A stretch of 64,000 bases of DNA from Nocardia speluncae NBRC 108251 (GTDB lineage: Bacteria > Actinomycetota > Actinomycetes > Mycobacteriales > Mycobacteriaceae): assembly GCF_001613245.1 (NCBI RefSeq), contig NZ_BDBZ01000051.1, positions 1 to 64,000 on the forward strand. The letters run 5' to 3'. The notes beneath the pieces were generated by a model that worked only from the letters and a program-made list of their open reading frames with translations, searched no databases and was not told the DNA's origin. Each line of letters starts with the position of its first letter. Position 1 is the first letter of the stretch. This document shows, piece by piece, positions 27,739 to 37,392 of this stretch. The position numbers and the translations under genes were made by a program.

Positions 27739-28086
27739 TCAATCCCCGGGTTCGTCGTGAATCTCCATGGCCGCCGCCTCTGCGGGACGTTGATCCTCGG
27801 CGCGCAATTCCTCGCGATGCCGGCGGCGGGTCCACTCCTGATCCAGTTCGCGTGCGATACCCAACCGGCCGGTGTCATCGTTCTCGTGATAACGGATGAT
27901 CAGCTCGTTCGGGGGGTCGGCGATATATCGCTCGTATTCGCGGACCTCATCGGCCTGATCGTCGTCGCCCAGATCGTAGTCCAGGTCCTCGTGGTCCTCG
28001 TCGCCGATATCGAGGACCTCGTCCATCAACCGGTAGCCGGAGCTCACTCCGGAGTGCTCTCGACCGGGATCGCGCATGTCGGACAT
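27739..28086 (-). CDS. Small acidic hypothetical protein
   Basis: A 115-residue protein, ATG 28086 with GAGGTGG upstream. It is extremely acidic (LDIGDEDHEDLDYDLGDDD) with SSGYRLMDEVL near the start and a charged helical end (LDQEWTRRRHREELRAED). No membrane segment. It resembles short conserved actinobacterial proteins of unknown function; a DUF5709-like assignment is only a guess. Confidence 0.65.
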   Translation of the reverse strand: MSDMRDPGREHSGVSSGYRLMDEVLDIGDEDHEDLDYDLGDDDQADEVREYERYIADPPNELIIRYHENDDTGRLGIARELDQEWTRRRHREELRAEDQRPAEAAAMEIHDEPGD

Positions 28087-28206
28087 GGCGCCCACCTCTT
28101 TCGCAGACCGGCTCGCCAATGGCGGCCACCGTGAGCTGTGACTCTCACGCTACCGCCGACTGCCCAGCGTGGGAACCCGGCGCCGCGGTCTCATACCGAG
28201 ATGCGA

Positions 28207-28238
28207 CGAAGGCCCGGTCCGTGTGGACCGGGCCTTCG
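28207..28238 (-). terminator. Strong hairpin terminator after tmRNA
   Basis: A perfect 14-bp stem (CGAAGGCCCGGTCC with its complement) and a GTGT loop, lying directly 3' of the tmRNA on the minus strand. There is no long U tract, as is usual in high-GC actinobacteria. Confidence 0.85.
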
Positions 28239-28242
28239 TGAG

Positions 28243-28608
28243 TGGAGCTGCCGGGAATCGAACCCGGGTCCTCCGCCGCTTTTCCAGGGCTTCTCCGTGT
28301 GCAGTTCGCTAGGCCTCTGCTCGGATCTCCCGGTCTCGCGAACAAGCCGGGATGACGATCCCAGTCGCTGTTCGATGTCCCGCGTTACTCCGCGACCGAG
28401 TCGCGCGGTGAGCCCTCTAGCTGATGCCGGCACCGAAGCCGAGGGCGAACCTCGGGCCGACAGAGACGCTATCGCTTAGGCAGCGAGAGCGTACTCGCGC
28501 TGATTGGAATCGGCGCTTAATTGGTTGCAGCGACGCTTACGGTGGTCTCTTGCCTGCACCGACACGCTTCCCCTGAATCTACGTACGCAGTCGAAACCGT
28601 TCAGCCCC
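28243..28608 (-). ncRNA. ssrA: Transfer-messenger RNA
   Basis: One-piece tmRNA. The 5' end GGGGCTGA (28608) pairs with the 3' CAGCTCC, and the T-arm GGTTCGATTCCCGG is present. The internal reading frame encodes the tag ADSNQREYALAA and then TAA (around 28,480-28,515). CCA is not encoded. It rescues stalled ribosomes with SmpB, whose gene lies 88 bases upstream on the same strand. Confidence 0.95.
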
Positions 28609-28695
28609 GTACGTCCCGGCACTTTGCCAGGCCAGTCATATTAACACTTCGGGCACCGGCGTTCATTCCCGTTTTCCCGGTACCGTCCGCGCCGG

Positions 28696-29169
28696 TCAGC
28701 GCATCCCTTTGATACGCCGGCCGAGTTCGCGGGTGACCTCGCGCTCAGCGGTGCGCCGGGCCAGGTCCTGCCGTTTGTCGTAGTCCTGCTTACCCTTGGC
28801 GAGGGCCAGTTCGACCTTCACCTTGCCATCGGAGAAGTACATCGACAGCGGGACCAATGTCTGGTTGCCTTCACGGGATTTGCCGACGAGGCGTTCGATC
28901 TCCCGTTTGTGCAGCAGCAGCTTCCGGACCCGGCGCGGCGAGTGGTTGGTCCAGTTTCCGTGACTGAACTCCGGGATGTGCAGGCCACGCAGCCAGACTT
29001 CCCCGTTGTCCACGGTCGCGAAGGCGTCCACCAGTGAGGCCTTGCCCTCACGCAGACTCTTGACCTCGGTACCGACCAACGCGATCCCGGCCTCGTAGGT
29101 GTCCAGGATCGTGTAGTTGTGCCGCGCCCGGCGGTTGGTCGCGATGACCTTGCGCCCCTTCTCCTTCAT
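28696..29169 (-). CDS. smpB: SsrA-binding protein SmpB
   Basis: A 157-residue protein, ATG 29169 (MKEKGRKVIATNRRARHNY, the usual actinobacterial start). It shows GTEVKSLREGKASL and the LHKREIERL, LSMYFSDGKVKVELALAKGK and YDKR hallmarks of SmpB. It binds tmRNA and brings it to stalled ribosomes. The basic tail ends RRIKGMR. It neighbours ssrA on the same strand. Confidence 0.95.
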   Translation of the reverse strand: MKEKGRKVIATNRRARHNYTILDTYEAGIALVGTEVKSLREGKASLVDAFATVDNGEVWLRGLHIPEFSHGNWTNHSPRRVRKLLLHKREIERLVGKSREGNQTLVPLSMYFSDGKVKVELALAKGKQDYDKRQDLARRTAEREVTRELGRRIKGMR

Positions 29170-29218
29170 GACGACAACCTTAAAGCGCCGCGGCAACCGG
29201 ATTATTCCCGGCCGCTGC

Positions 29219-29458
29219 TCAGCCCGGTTGCAGTAGCAGGTAGAGGAGCAGGACGGCGGCGAACGCGCTGACGAGTAGCACGGTGGAAAGCCGCGGCAAA
29301 TGTGTGCCGCGAGGGAGGGAGCGGCGATTCAGCCAGCCGTGGTCCACTACGGGGTCGGTGCTGGGATGCCGGTTCGGTGCGTCGACCGGTTCGGCCGGAG
29401 GGCCGGGACCTCCGCTGTCGCCCTCGATGCTTTCCTCGGACCCGTCCCCGGATGCCAT
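29219..29458 (-). CDS. Small tail-anchored membrane protein
   Basis: A 79-residue protein: a hydrophilic, Gly/Pro/Asp-rich N-terminal half and a single C-terminal membrane helix (TVLLVSAFAAVLLLYLLL) ending QPG. It lies 49 bases upstream of smpB on the same strand. The function is unknown; the real transmembrane segment and good position support the gene. Confidence 0.6.
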   Translation of the reverse strand: MASGDGSEESIEGDSGGPGPPAEPVDAPNRHPSTDPVVDHGWLNRRSLPRGTHLPRLSTVLLVSAFAAVLLLYLLLQPG

Positions 29459-29506
29459 GCTCGCAGGCTAGTCCTGCGGACAGGTATTCGGGAACGGGGC
29501 GCGCGG

Positions 29507-29815
29507 TCAGCGGGGGGTTCTCAGGATGCGCAGGGTGATGCCCAGGCCGACGAGGATGCTGGCGGTGGCAATCATTGCGGTGGAAAACGATTGGGTGATG
29601 GCGGCGATTCCGGTACTGAAAATGAGGCAGGTGGCGAGCGCCAGCAGTGCGGTGCCCCATTCCATACCGGCGATCCGGGTTGGTCGGTTACGCAGTGCTG
29701 TCATGTTTTTCGGGTACCCCGCTGCCTGGGTTATCAAACCGTTATTGCTGTAGTTCCGGGCCGGTATGTGCTGGATTCGCTGTTCTGCCGTACGGGGTGC
29801 GCGTTGGCGAACCAT
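29507..29815 (-). CDS. Small two-helix membrane protein
   Basis: A 102-residue protein with ATG 29815 preceded by GGAGGTCCCGCC, the strongest ribosome site of the possible starts (ATG 29704 is an alternative). Two hydrophobic helices (WGTALLALATCLIFSTGIAAI and a second, TAMIATASILVGLGITL) are followed by RILRTPR. The function is unknown. Confidence 0.55.
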   Translation of the reverse strand: MVRQRAPRTAEQRIQHIPARNYSNNGLITQAAGYPKNMTALRNRPTRIAGMEWGTALLALATCLIFSTGIAAITQSFSTAMIATASILVGLGITLRILRTPR

Positions 29816-30218
29816 GGCGGGACCTCCGTCTCGGTCGAGTGTGGCAACTGTGTTCACCGTAACGGACAAATCTCTGCTTGGATACCGGGTGGCAAATCTC
29901 GAGACAACCGTCACAGCCGGTGGGATCGGGTTGCCGATCTGCTGTGCTCGAGCCGTGATCTATCTAGAAAAATGCCTGATCAGAATGTGTAGGTATGCCC
30001 GACACGCCCAAACCGTACTCAAGGAATGTTTCCTGGTTGATCACGCGGATCGGACACCGAATTCTATTTGCTGAACGTTAGCTATCTCGGCCCGGGAGTT
30101 GCTGCGTGATGAGCGCAGCTCGGCTTGCCTAAGCTGGTGATATGCGGATTCGATGCCGGTGCTCACCCCGGTCGAGTGCCCACCCCCGCGGAGCAACGCC
30201 GGCCTCGGGGGTGCTCCG
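29816..30218. other. Intergenic region before the sirtuin gene
   Basis: About 400 bases with noticeably lower GC in 29,960-30,090. No convincing gene, RNA or repeat is seen. It must contain divergent promoters for the membrane-protein gene and the sirtuin. Confidence 0.5.
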
Positions 30219-30962
30219 GTGACCCGGTGGCATCAACGCACGGGCCGTATTGCCGTACTGACGGGCGCGGGAATATCCACCGACAGCGGGATCCCCGATT
30301 TCCGCGGTCCGCGGGGAGTGTGGACCGAGGATCCGGTGGCGGAACTGTTGTCCACCTATGACAATTACGTCTCCGACTCTGCCCTGCGTGAACGCTCCTG
30401 GCAGGCCCGCCGCAACAACCCGGCCTGGGGTGCCGAACCGAACCCGGCGCATCTCGCGCTGGTGGAGTTGGAGCGGGCCGGGCGTGCGCTCACGATCGTG
30501 ACTCAGAACGTCGACCGCTTACATCAGCGGGCCGGTTCCGGCTCGCGGCGGGTGATCGAGATCCACGGCAACATGTTCGATGTGGTGTGCGTGGATTGCG
30601 CATACTCCGCGACCATGGCCGAGACGCTGGACCGCGTCGGCTCGGGGGAACCCGATCCGCCGTGTCCGCATTGCGGTGGCATCCTCAAGGCCGCCGTCAT
30701 CATGTTCGGCCAGGCGCTCGACCACCGCACCCTGCTCGAGGCCTCGCTGGCGGCCGAGACGGCGGATATCTTCCTCGCCGTCGGTACATCGCTGCAAGTG
30801 GAACCCGCAGCCTCGTTGTGCGGCCGGGCGGTGAAGGCCGGCGCCGCGCTGATCATCGTGAACGCCGAACCCACACCGTACGATTCGATGGCCACCGAGA
30901 TCGTGCGTGAACCCATCGGCGAAGCGCTACCCCGGCTGGTCGACCTGATGCTGGGGCGGTGA
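30219..30962 (+). CDS. Sir2-family NAD-dependent protein deacylase
   Basis: A 247-residue sirtuin: GAGISTDSGIPDFRGP near residue 20, the catalytic-site TQNVDRLHQRAG and the catalytic His in EIHGN (residue ~112), a zinc site (VCVDC and PCPHCG) and the nucleotide-fold AVGTSLQVEPA. It removes acyl groups from lysines using NAD. The start is GTG 30219 (VTRWHQ); earlier starts add no conserved sequence. Confidence 0.92.
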   Translation: MTRWHQRTGRIAVLTGAGISTDSGIPDFRGPRGVWTEDPVAELLSTYDNYVSDSALRERSWQARRNNPAWGAEPNPAHLALVELERAGRALTIVTQNVDRLHQRAGSGSRRVIEIHGNMFDVVCVDCAYSATMAETLDRVGSGEPDPPCPHCGGILKAAVIMFGQALDHRTLLEASLAAETADIFLAVGTSLQVEPAASLCGRAVKAGAALIIVNAEPTPYDSMATEIVREPIGEALPRLVDLMLGR

Positions 30963-31008
30963 GGCGCCCGGCAGGCGTGCCTCGGGTGTCCGCAACATCG
31001 GAATCGGT

Positions 31009-32304
31009 CTACACGGGGCCGAGTACTCGGTCGAGGTAATCGTTGGCGAAACGACCTTCCGGGTCGTAGTGCCTGCGCACCGCAGCGAACCGGTCCCAGT
31101 CCGGGTAATGCGCGCGCAGCGTCTCCGCGGTCCGGTAATGGCGTTTCCCCCAGTGCGGACGGCCCTCGTAGCGGTCGAAAACCGTTTCGCAGGCACGGAA
31201 GAACGGTTCGTGGTCCATACCTTCGTACTGGTGTACGGCGATATAGCAGGTCGCGCGGCCGCCGGCGGGGGAGAGGAAGGCGTCATCGCCCGCGACCCAC
31301 CGCACTTCGATGGGCATGGGTGAGTCGAAACGGCGGGCGATTTCCTTGATCTCGCGGATCGCCTCGACCGAATGTTCGCGGGGGATCGCATATTCCATTT
31401 CGGTGAACCGGAACAGCCGTGGGCTGGTGAACACCCGGTAGGAACGGTCCACCTGGCGCCGGTAGCTGAAGGCGTACGCGGCGGCACGCTGTAGCGGTGG
31501 GATGAGAGCCGGCCGGCGGCGGGCCAGCCGGCACACTGCGTCGCTGGCGTAATTGGATACGGCGATATCGGCGAACCAGTCGACCGCCTTGTGTCGTGGC
31601 GCGGGCGGTAGGTCGACTCGATTGTTGCGTTTGGTCATCGCGATCGGGCTGTGGGCGAACATGTAGAACTCGAAATGTTCGTTACCGTCGACATAGGAGT
31701 CCAGATCGTCCAGGATCTCTGCCACCGGCACCGGCCGCTCCACACCCTCGAGTACGAAGGAGGGGACGAGTTGCAGGGTGAAGGCGGTGATCACGCCGAG
31801 AGCGCCGATGCTCACCCGTGCTGCCCGCCACGCCTCGGCGCCGGACTGTTCGGTGAGTTCCACCGTTCTGCCGTCGGCGGTCATCAGTTCTACACCGTGC
31901 AGTTGGGCGGAGAGATTGGGTAGCCGGGCGCCGGTGCCGTGGGTTGCGGTGGCGGTGGCGCCGGCGATGGTCTGGGCGTCGATATCGCCGAGGTTCGGGA
32001 AGGCGAGGCCGTACTCGTCGAGCCGGTCGTTGAGCGCGGCGAGGGTCATCCCCGCCTGGACCTTGGCCAGGCCGGTCTCGCGATCCACCTCGAGTACCCG
32101 GTTCATGCGGGACAGGTCGAGCAGCAGGCCATCGGTGAGGCAGGTGCCGGTGAAGGAATGGCCCGATCCCGCGACGCGGACCCGGTGCCCGTCCGCGGCG
32201 GCCCGGCCCAGCTCATCGGCCAGTTCGGCGTGGTCGCGCGGCGCGGCCAGCCGAGCCGGTGCGCAGTGCTGATCGCCGGCCCAGTTCACCCATAACTTGG
32301 TCAC
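31009..32304 (-). CDS. FAD-linked sugar-1,4-lactone oxidase
   Basis: A 431-residue VAO-family flavoprotein. The FAD-binding VRVAGSGHSFTG is near residue 45 and GATATATHGTG near residue 118; the C-terminal ALO domain includes PHWGKRHYRT and RFAANDYL-like RFANDYLDRVLG. It resembles D-arabinono-1,4-lactone / L-gulono-lactone oxidases. The start is GTG 32304, seven bases after TAGTGT. The substrate is inferred from family only. Confidence 0.9.
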   Translation of the reverse strand: MTKLWVNWAGDQHCAPARLAAPRDHAELADELGRAAADGHRVRVAGSGHSFTGTCLTDGLLLDLSRMNRVLEVDRETGLAKVQAGMTLAALNDRLDEYGLAFPNLGDIDAQTIAGATATATHGTGARLPNLSAQLHGVELMTADGRTVELTEQSGAEAWRAARVSIGALGVITAFTLQLVPSFVLEGVERPVPVAEILDDLDSYVDGNEHFEFYMFAHSPIAMTKRNNRVDLPPAPRHKAVDWFADIAVSNYASDAVCRLARRRPALIPPLQRAAAYAFSYRRQVDRSYRVFTSPRLFRFTEMEYAIPREHSVEAIREIKEIARRFDSPMPIEVRWVAGDDAFLSPAGGRATCYIAVHQYEGMDHEPFFRACETVFDRYEGRPHWGKRHYRTAETLRAHYPDWDRFAAVRRHYDPEGRFANDYLDRVLGPV

Positions 32305-32374
32305 ATGTCCAACACTAGGGGATGGCGTCGCCGGCCGCCGGGCAAACCTCCTGATACGAAAAACCCGGATCGGC

Positions 32375-33052
32375 TCAGCGCCGCCGGGCCACGCACGGTT
32401 TTGCTGCTTTGGCCCGCTCCACCTGCACAAGGCTGAGCGCATTCACCGCCAGCGGTTGTGGGGGTGTGTCCTGGGCGCGAATGCCGTTCAGGGTGATCGC
32501 CATATAGCGGCGCCAGATATCGGAATCGACGGGGCGAGCGAACTCGGCGAGCGAATCGACCATATAGATCAAGGCGAACAGATCGGTGTCCTCGATCCCC
32601 GGCTGCAGCACGCCCGCGTTCCGGGCTCGCTCCATCACGGCCGCTACTGCAGGCCCGAGCTGTTCGCGCGGAAGGGTGAGGCGATCGGGATCATCATGCA
32701 TTGCGAGCATGACTTCGCTGAACCCGCGGTTGGTCGCCATGTGCCGGCACGCATAGTCGAAGAGTCGTACGACTCCCTCCCACGGATTCGCCTCGGTGAG
32801 CGCGTCCTGTGCGGCTTCCGCGAATTCCCGTACGTGGACCGCGAAGACCTCGGAAATCAGTTCCCGCTTGTTGGCGAACCGGCGATACACGGTGCCCACC
32901 CCGACCCCCGCGCGGGCGGCCACGTCGTCGAGCGTGATCTCCAGTCCGCGGTCGGCGAACAGCTCCCGGGCCGCATCGAGGATCCGCTGTTGATTGCGCG
33001 CCGCATCCACCCGGAGCCGGCGCGGCCGGGGCGCAGTGGTGGCGAGGTTCAC
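32375..33052 (-). CDS. TetR-family regulator
   Basis: A 225-residue protein with the N-terminal HTH RILDAARELFADRGLEITLD followed by VAARAGVGVGTVYRRFANKREL, and an all-helical ligand domain. It is encoded upstream of the lactone oxidase on the same strand (71-base gap) and divergent from the crcB pair; either could be its target. Confidence 0.9.
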   Translation of the reverse strand: MNLATTAPRPRRLRVDAARNQQRILDAARELFADRGLEITLDDVAARAGVGVGTVYRRFANKRELISEVFAVHVREFAEAAQDALTEANPWEGVVRLFDYACRHMATNRGFSEVMLAMHDDPDRLTLPREQLGPAVAAVMERARNAGVLQPGIEDTDLFALIYMVDSLAEFARPVDSDIWRRYMAITLNGIRAQDTPPQPLAVNALSLVQVERAKAAKPCVARRR

Positions 33053-33191
33053 ATCCGGAATGGTAGCAAGAGCGAATCAGCGCAAACCGTTTCGATCCGG
33101 CTGAACGTAAACCCCGCCGGGCCTGCGGATACCGTTGCGGCACGATCCATGCGCACGGCTCGCCGCCGTGGAATGCAGGAGGTACCGGAAC

Positions 33192-33635
33192 ATGAGAGAA
33201 CCCGTGCGGCCCGCGCCGATCGATCCTGTCGTCCTGGCGGCCGTCGCCTGCGGCGGTGGGCTCGGTGCCGGACTGCGCTACTGGATCACGCTCCGGATTC
33301 CGATCCGGCCCGCAGGTTTTCCGTGGGCCACCTTCCTCGCCAACACTCTCGGCTGCTTGGCCATCGGCGTCCTGATGGTGATCATCACCGAGTTCGTCTC
33401 GCCGCCGCGGCTCCTGCGTCCCTTCCTCGGAATCGGGGTACTCGGTGGATTCACCACCTTTTCCAGTTACAGCGCCGAGGTTCGTACACTGCTCGAATCG
33501 GGTGCCACGGGTGTGGCGCTCGGATACCTCGGGGGAACCGTGGTGACCTGCCTGACGGCGGTCCTCGCGGGAATGACGGCCACCCGGTGGATCGCGGGAA
33601 GACGCGGCGGGACAACGCAGTACGGCACGAGCTGA
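33192..33635 (+). CDS. crcB: Fluoride channel CrcB (first copy)
   Basis: A 147-residue, four-helix Fluc protein. GGGLGAGLRYWI, the NTLGCLAIGVLM helix and GFTTFSSYSAEV (the pore phenylalanine region) match the family. ATG 33192 follows GGAGGTACCGGAAC. It exports fluoride. A second, shorter copy follows 88 bases downstream, the usual pattern for heterodimer-like crcB pairs. Confidence 0.92.
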   Translation: MREPVRPAPIDPVVLAAVACGGGLGAGLRYWITLRIPIRPAGFPWATFLANTLGCLAIGVLMVIITEFVSPPRLLRPFLGIGVLGGFTTFSSYSAEVRTLLESGATGVALGYLGGTVVTCLTAVLAGMTATRWIAGRRGGTTQYGTS

Positions 33636-33723
33636 ACGTAAGACGGGACAACGAGAGGGGTCGGGTGATGGCGGTGTCGGTAGGTCCGGAGCGCCGGCGG
33701 ACGGATACCGGGCGGAGCGGCCG

Positions 33724-34083
33724 GTGACCGCGGTCTGGGTGGTCCTGGGTGGAATGCTGGGTGCGCCCGCGCGATATCTGCTCGATCGCGCCGTCACCGC
33801 GCATACCGATTCCCGGGTTCCACTCGGCACGCTGGCGGTTAATATTGTGGGCTCGGCGCTGCTGGGTGTGCTGATCGGGTCGGGTGTGAGCGGCGCGGTG
33901 GCGGCAGCCGCGGGAATCGGATTCTGCGGTGCGTTCACCACCTTCAGTACGTTCGGCTACGAAACGATCGGGCTCGCCACCGGCGGGGCCGCCGGGCACG
34001 CATTCGGCAATATCGTGCTCAACACCGGGATCTGTCTCGGTGCGGTCTATCTCGGCGCCGCCGGCGCGGGACTGTTCGGATGA
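33724..34083 (+). CDS. crcB: Fluoride channel CrcB (second copy)
   Basis: A 119-residue Fluc protein, GTG 33724: GGMLGAPARYLLDRAV, LAVNIVGSALLGVL, and GAFTTFSTFGYETI. It probably assembles with the first copy in antiparallel orientation. The stop lies 47 bases before the pgm start. Confidence 0.92.
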   Translation: MTAVWVVLGGMLGAPARYLLDRAVTAHTDSRVPLGTLAVNIVGSALLGVLIGSGVSGAVAAAAGIGFCGAFTTFSTFGYETIGLATGGAAGHAFGNIVLNTGICLGAVYLGAAGAGLFG

Positions 34084-34130
34084 TCACGATGACCAGCCGG
34101 GTACGGCCGACCACGAAGGGAGCTCCGAAC

Positions 34131-35768
34131 ATGGCGCACAACCGAGCCGGGCGGCCTGCCCGCCCCGGCGATCTGGTGGATGTGCCGGGGCTGGTGACCG
34201 CGTACTACAGTCACGTACCCGACCCCGCCGAACCCACCCAGCGGGTCGTCTTCGGTACTTCCGGACACCGCGGTTCGAGCCTGGACGCCACCTTCAACGA
34301 GGCACACATCCTGGCGATCACCCAGGCCGTCGTCGAATACCGTGCCACGCGCGCAATCACGGGGCCGGTGTATCTGGCCCGCGATACCCACGCCCTGTCC
34401 GAACCGGCGTGGACCACCGTGCTGGAGGTTCTCGCGGGCAACGATGTCAGCGCCGTCGTGGATTCCCGCGGCCGCTACACCCCGACCCCCGCACTCAGCC
34501 ACGCGGTGGTCCGCCACAACCGCGACAGTGCACGACCGCAGGCCGACGGCATCGTGGTGACCCCCTCGCACAACCCGCCGCGCGACGGGGGTATCAAGTA
34601 CAACCCACCCCACGGCGGCCCGGCCGATACCGGCGCCACCGATGCCATTGCCGAACGCGCCAACGAACTGCTGCGTGGCGGACTGGCCGGGGTGAAACGC
34701 GCCCCGCTGGCACAGGCGATGGCGGCCGCCGGCCGGTACGACTTCCTCGACCACTATGTCGCCGATCTGCCCGCCGTACTCAATCTCGACGCCATCCGCG
34801 GCGCCGGGATCCGCCTCGGCGCCGACCCGATGGGCGGTGCCAGCGTGGACTACTGGGAAGAAATCGGGCAGCGATACGACCTCGAGCTCGAGGTCGTGAA
34901 CCCGACGGTCGACCCCACCTGGCGTTTCATGACGCTCGACGGCGACGGCCAGATCCGGATGGACCCCTCGTCCCCGTATGCGATGGCATCGCTGGTGTCG
35001 ATTCGCGACGACTACGACATCTCCACCGGCAACGATGCCGACGCCGACCGGCACGGCATCGTCACTCCTGACGGAGGCCTGATGAACCCGAACCATTTCC
35101 TCGCCGTCGCGATCGACTACCTGGTGGCGAACCGGCACCGCTGGGATGCGCTCACCAAGATCGGCAAGACCGCGGTGACCTCGGCGATGATCGACCGGGT
35201 GGTGCGGGTGCTGGGCCGCGACGTCTACGAGGTGCCGGTCGGGTTCAAATGGTTCGTACCCGGCCTGTTCAGCGGCAGTCTGGCCTTCGGCGGCGAGGAG
35301 AGCGCCGGTGCCTCCTTCCTGCGGATGGACGGAACCGTATGGACCACGGAGAAAGACGGCATCCTGCTCGCGCTGCTGGCCGCCGAGATCGCCGCTGTCA
35401 CCGGTCGAAGCCCCTCGGCGCGCTACCTCGAACTGGAACGCAATCACGGCAGTCCCGCCTACGCCCGAATCGACGCCCCCGCCGACGCCGAGCAGAAGAA
35501 ACTCCTGTCGGCACTGGACCCCGGTCAGGTCACCGCCACCGAGATCGCGGGCGAACCGATCACCGAAATCGCCACCCGGGCCCGCGGCAACGGCGCTGCA
35601 CTCGGCGGCCTGAAGGTGAGCACCGAAAACGCCTGGTTCGCCGCGCGCCCATCGGGCACCGAGAACAAATACAAGATCTACGCGGAATCGTTCCACGGGC
35701 CCGACCATCTGGGCCGGGTCCAGGAGGCGGCGCAGGAGCTGGTCGGGCGGGCCCTGGCGGCCCGCTGA
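34131..35768 (+). CDS. pgm: Phosphoglucomutase (alpha-D-glucose specific)
   Basis: A 545-residue phosphohexomutase. FGTSGHRGSS is near residue 45, the catalytic phosphoserine loop VTPSHNPPRDGG near residue 145, the metal loop GNDADADRHG near residue 303, the sugar loop GGEESAG and the phosphate-binding RPSGTENKYKIY at the C-terminus. It interconverts glucose-1- and glucose-6-phosphate. The start ATG 34131 has GGGAGC upstream. Confidence 0.96.
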   Translation: MAHNRAGRPARPGDLVDVPGLVTAYYSHVPDPAEPTQRVVFGTSGHRGSSLDATFNEAHILAITQAVVEYRATRAITGPVYLARDTHALSEPAWTTVLEVLAGNDVSAVVDSRGRYTPTPALSHAVVRHNRDSARPQADGIVVTPSHNPPRDGGIKYNPPHGGPADTGATDAIAERANELLRGGLAGVKRAPLAQAMAAAGRYDFLDHYVADLPAVLNLDAIRGAGIRLGADPMGGASVDYWEEIGQRYDLELEVVNPTVDPTWRFMTLDGDGQIRMDPSSPYAMASLVSIRDDYDISTGNDADADRHGIVTPDGGLMNPNHFLAVAIDYLVANRHRWDALTKIGKTAVTSAMIDRVVRVLGRDVYEVPVGFKWFVPGLFSGSLAFGGEESAGASFLRMDGTVWTTEKDGILLALLAAEIAAVTGRSPSARYLELERNHGSPAYARIDAPADAEQKKLLSALDPGQVTATEIAGEPITEIATRARGNGAALGGLKVSTENAWFAARPSGTENKYKIYAESFHGPDHLGRVQEAAQELVGRALAAR

Positions 35769-35841
35769 TCGCCTCCGGCGCCGCGAACCGGCGGCGGTCC
35801 GGGGCCGGTCCATCCGCCGACAGGAGGTGTGACCGGGAATT

Positions 35842-37335
35842 GTGACGACGGCCCCGGCGTTGATTGCCGGGGTGAGTGATGAGGCCCGGACGAACGAACG
35901 ACCCCGATCGGACGGCGTGAACGGGTCGGATGCAGCGATCGTCAAGGCAAAGTTCGCCGGGCTGCGTATTCGGCGGCGCGGTCGCGGCGCCCGGAAGACG
36001 GACCGGCCACCACTGCCCAGCGAGATCTGGGTGCTCATCGCCGCCGCGTTCTGTGTCGCCATCGGGTTCGGCCTGGTATCGCCGGTACTACCGCAGTTTG
36101 CGTTGAGCTTCGGGGTCGGGGTGGCGGCCGCGTCGGCGATCGTCAGCGCGTTCGCCGCGATGCGGCTGCTGTTCGCGCCCGTGAGCGGGCGGCTGGTGCA
36201 GATGCTGGGGGAGCGGCGCATCTACCTGGTGGGGCTGCTCATCGTCGCGATCTCGACCGGCGCGAGTGCCTTCGCCCAGACCTACTGGCAGCTGATGGTG
36301 CTGCGTTCGCTGGGCGGCATCGGTTCGACCATGTTCACCGTCTCCTCGATGGCGCTGGTGATCCGGTTGTCCCCGCCCACCGAACGCGGACGCGTCACCG
36401 GGCTGTGGTCGACCTGCTTCCTGATCGGCGGACTGTCCGGTCCGCTGATCGGCGGCGCGCTGGCCGGGTTCGGTCTGCGCGCACCGTTCCTGATCTACGC
36501 TGTCGCGCTGCTGGCCGCCGTGGCGGTGGTGTACTTCAATCTGCGGGATACGCGGATCACCGAAGCCGAATCGGCCGCCGACGCCGCCACCGTGAGTTTC
36601 ATGCAAGGCCTGGCCCGGCCCGAATATCGCGCGGCACTGTGGTCCAACTTCGCCAACGGTGCCGCGGTGTTCGGCGTCCGGATGGCGCTCGTACCCCTGC
36701 TGGTGGTGGAGGTCCTCGGTGAACCGTCCGGTATGGCCGGGGTGGCGTTGACCGTTTTCGCCGCCGGTAACGCGACCGTCCTGTTCTTCTCCGGCCGGCT
36801 CTCCGACACGTATGGCCGGCGCCCCCTGCTGATCTCCGGCGCCCTGGTGTGCGCGGTCGGCACCACCGGTCTCGGCCTGTCTCCGAACATGGCGTGGCTG
36901 CTGGTCACCTCGTTCGTCGCCGGTATCGGATCAGGACTGTTCACCCCCGCCCAGCAGGCCGCTGTCGGCGATATCATCGGCTCCCGCGCCCGCGGCGGCA
37001 CCATGCTCGCCGGATTCCAGATGTCGCAGGACCTGGGCACCGTCCTCGGCCCCATCGTGGTCGGCGCCATCGCCCAGCAGCTGGGCTACGGTGCCGGACT
37101 GGCAGCCACGGGTTCACTGCTGGCCGTGGCCGCTATCGCCTGGTTCGTCGTTCCGGAACCGATGAAGCGTGCGAGCCTCGAACCCGAACGGGAGTCGCCG
37201 AGGACGGCCGAAGGTCCGGAGCCGACCGTGATGGACGCTGCCGGAGACCCGCACAACGCCACCTTCGTCGGGCCGAGGGAAGCCGGCCACAGCGCAACAT
37301 CCGCCGGAGAAGACACCGCGAACTCGAAGCACTGA
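35842..37335 (+). CDS. Major facilitator superfamily transporter
   Basis: A 497-residue protein with about twelve membrane helices after a charged ~55-residue N-terminal extension. It shows the loop 2-3 pattern SGRLVQMLGERRIYLVG, the second-half loop SGRLSDTYGRRPLLISG and a hydrophilic ~50-residue C-terminal tail. It is similar to drug or metabolite exporters; the substrate is unknown. The start is GTG 35842. Confidence 0.9.
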   Translation: MTTAPALIAGVSDEARTNERPRSDGVNGSDAAIVKAKFAGLRIRRRGRGARKTDRPPLPSEIWVLIAAAFCVAIGFGLVSPVLPQFALSFGVGVAAASAIVSAFAAMRLLFAPVSGRLVQMLGERRIYLVGLLIVAISTGASAFAQTYWQLMVLRSLGGIGSTMFTVSSMALVIRLSPPTERGRVTGLWSTCFLIGGLSGPLIGGALAGFGLRAPFLIYAVALLAAVAVVYFNLRDTRITEAESAADAATVSFMQGLARPEYRAALWSNFANGAAVFGVRMALVPLLVVEVLGEPSGMAGVALTVFAAGNATVLFFSGRLSDTYGRRPLLISGALVCAVGTTGLGLSPNMAWLLVTSFVAGIGSGLFTPAQQAAVGDIIGSRARGGTMLAGFQMSQDLGTVLGPIVVGAIAQQLGYGAGLAATGSLLAVAAIAWFVVPEPMKRASLEPERESPRTAEGPEPTVMDAAGDPHNATFVGPREAGHSATSAGEDTANSKH

Positions 37336-37392
37336 ACCCCCGCGCCACCGGGTGCACGTGACCGGTTCGCCCGGATACGGCAGAGTGGTCGC

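Noticed and set aside
34047..36221. A 724-codon frame opposite pgm
   Set aside because: It is the complement of the well-supported pgm gene and the start of the MFS gene; its composition is not protein-like and no family is recognised.
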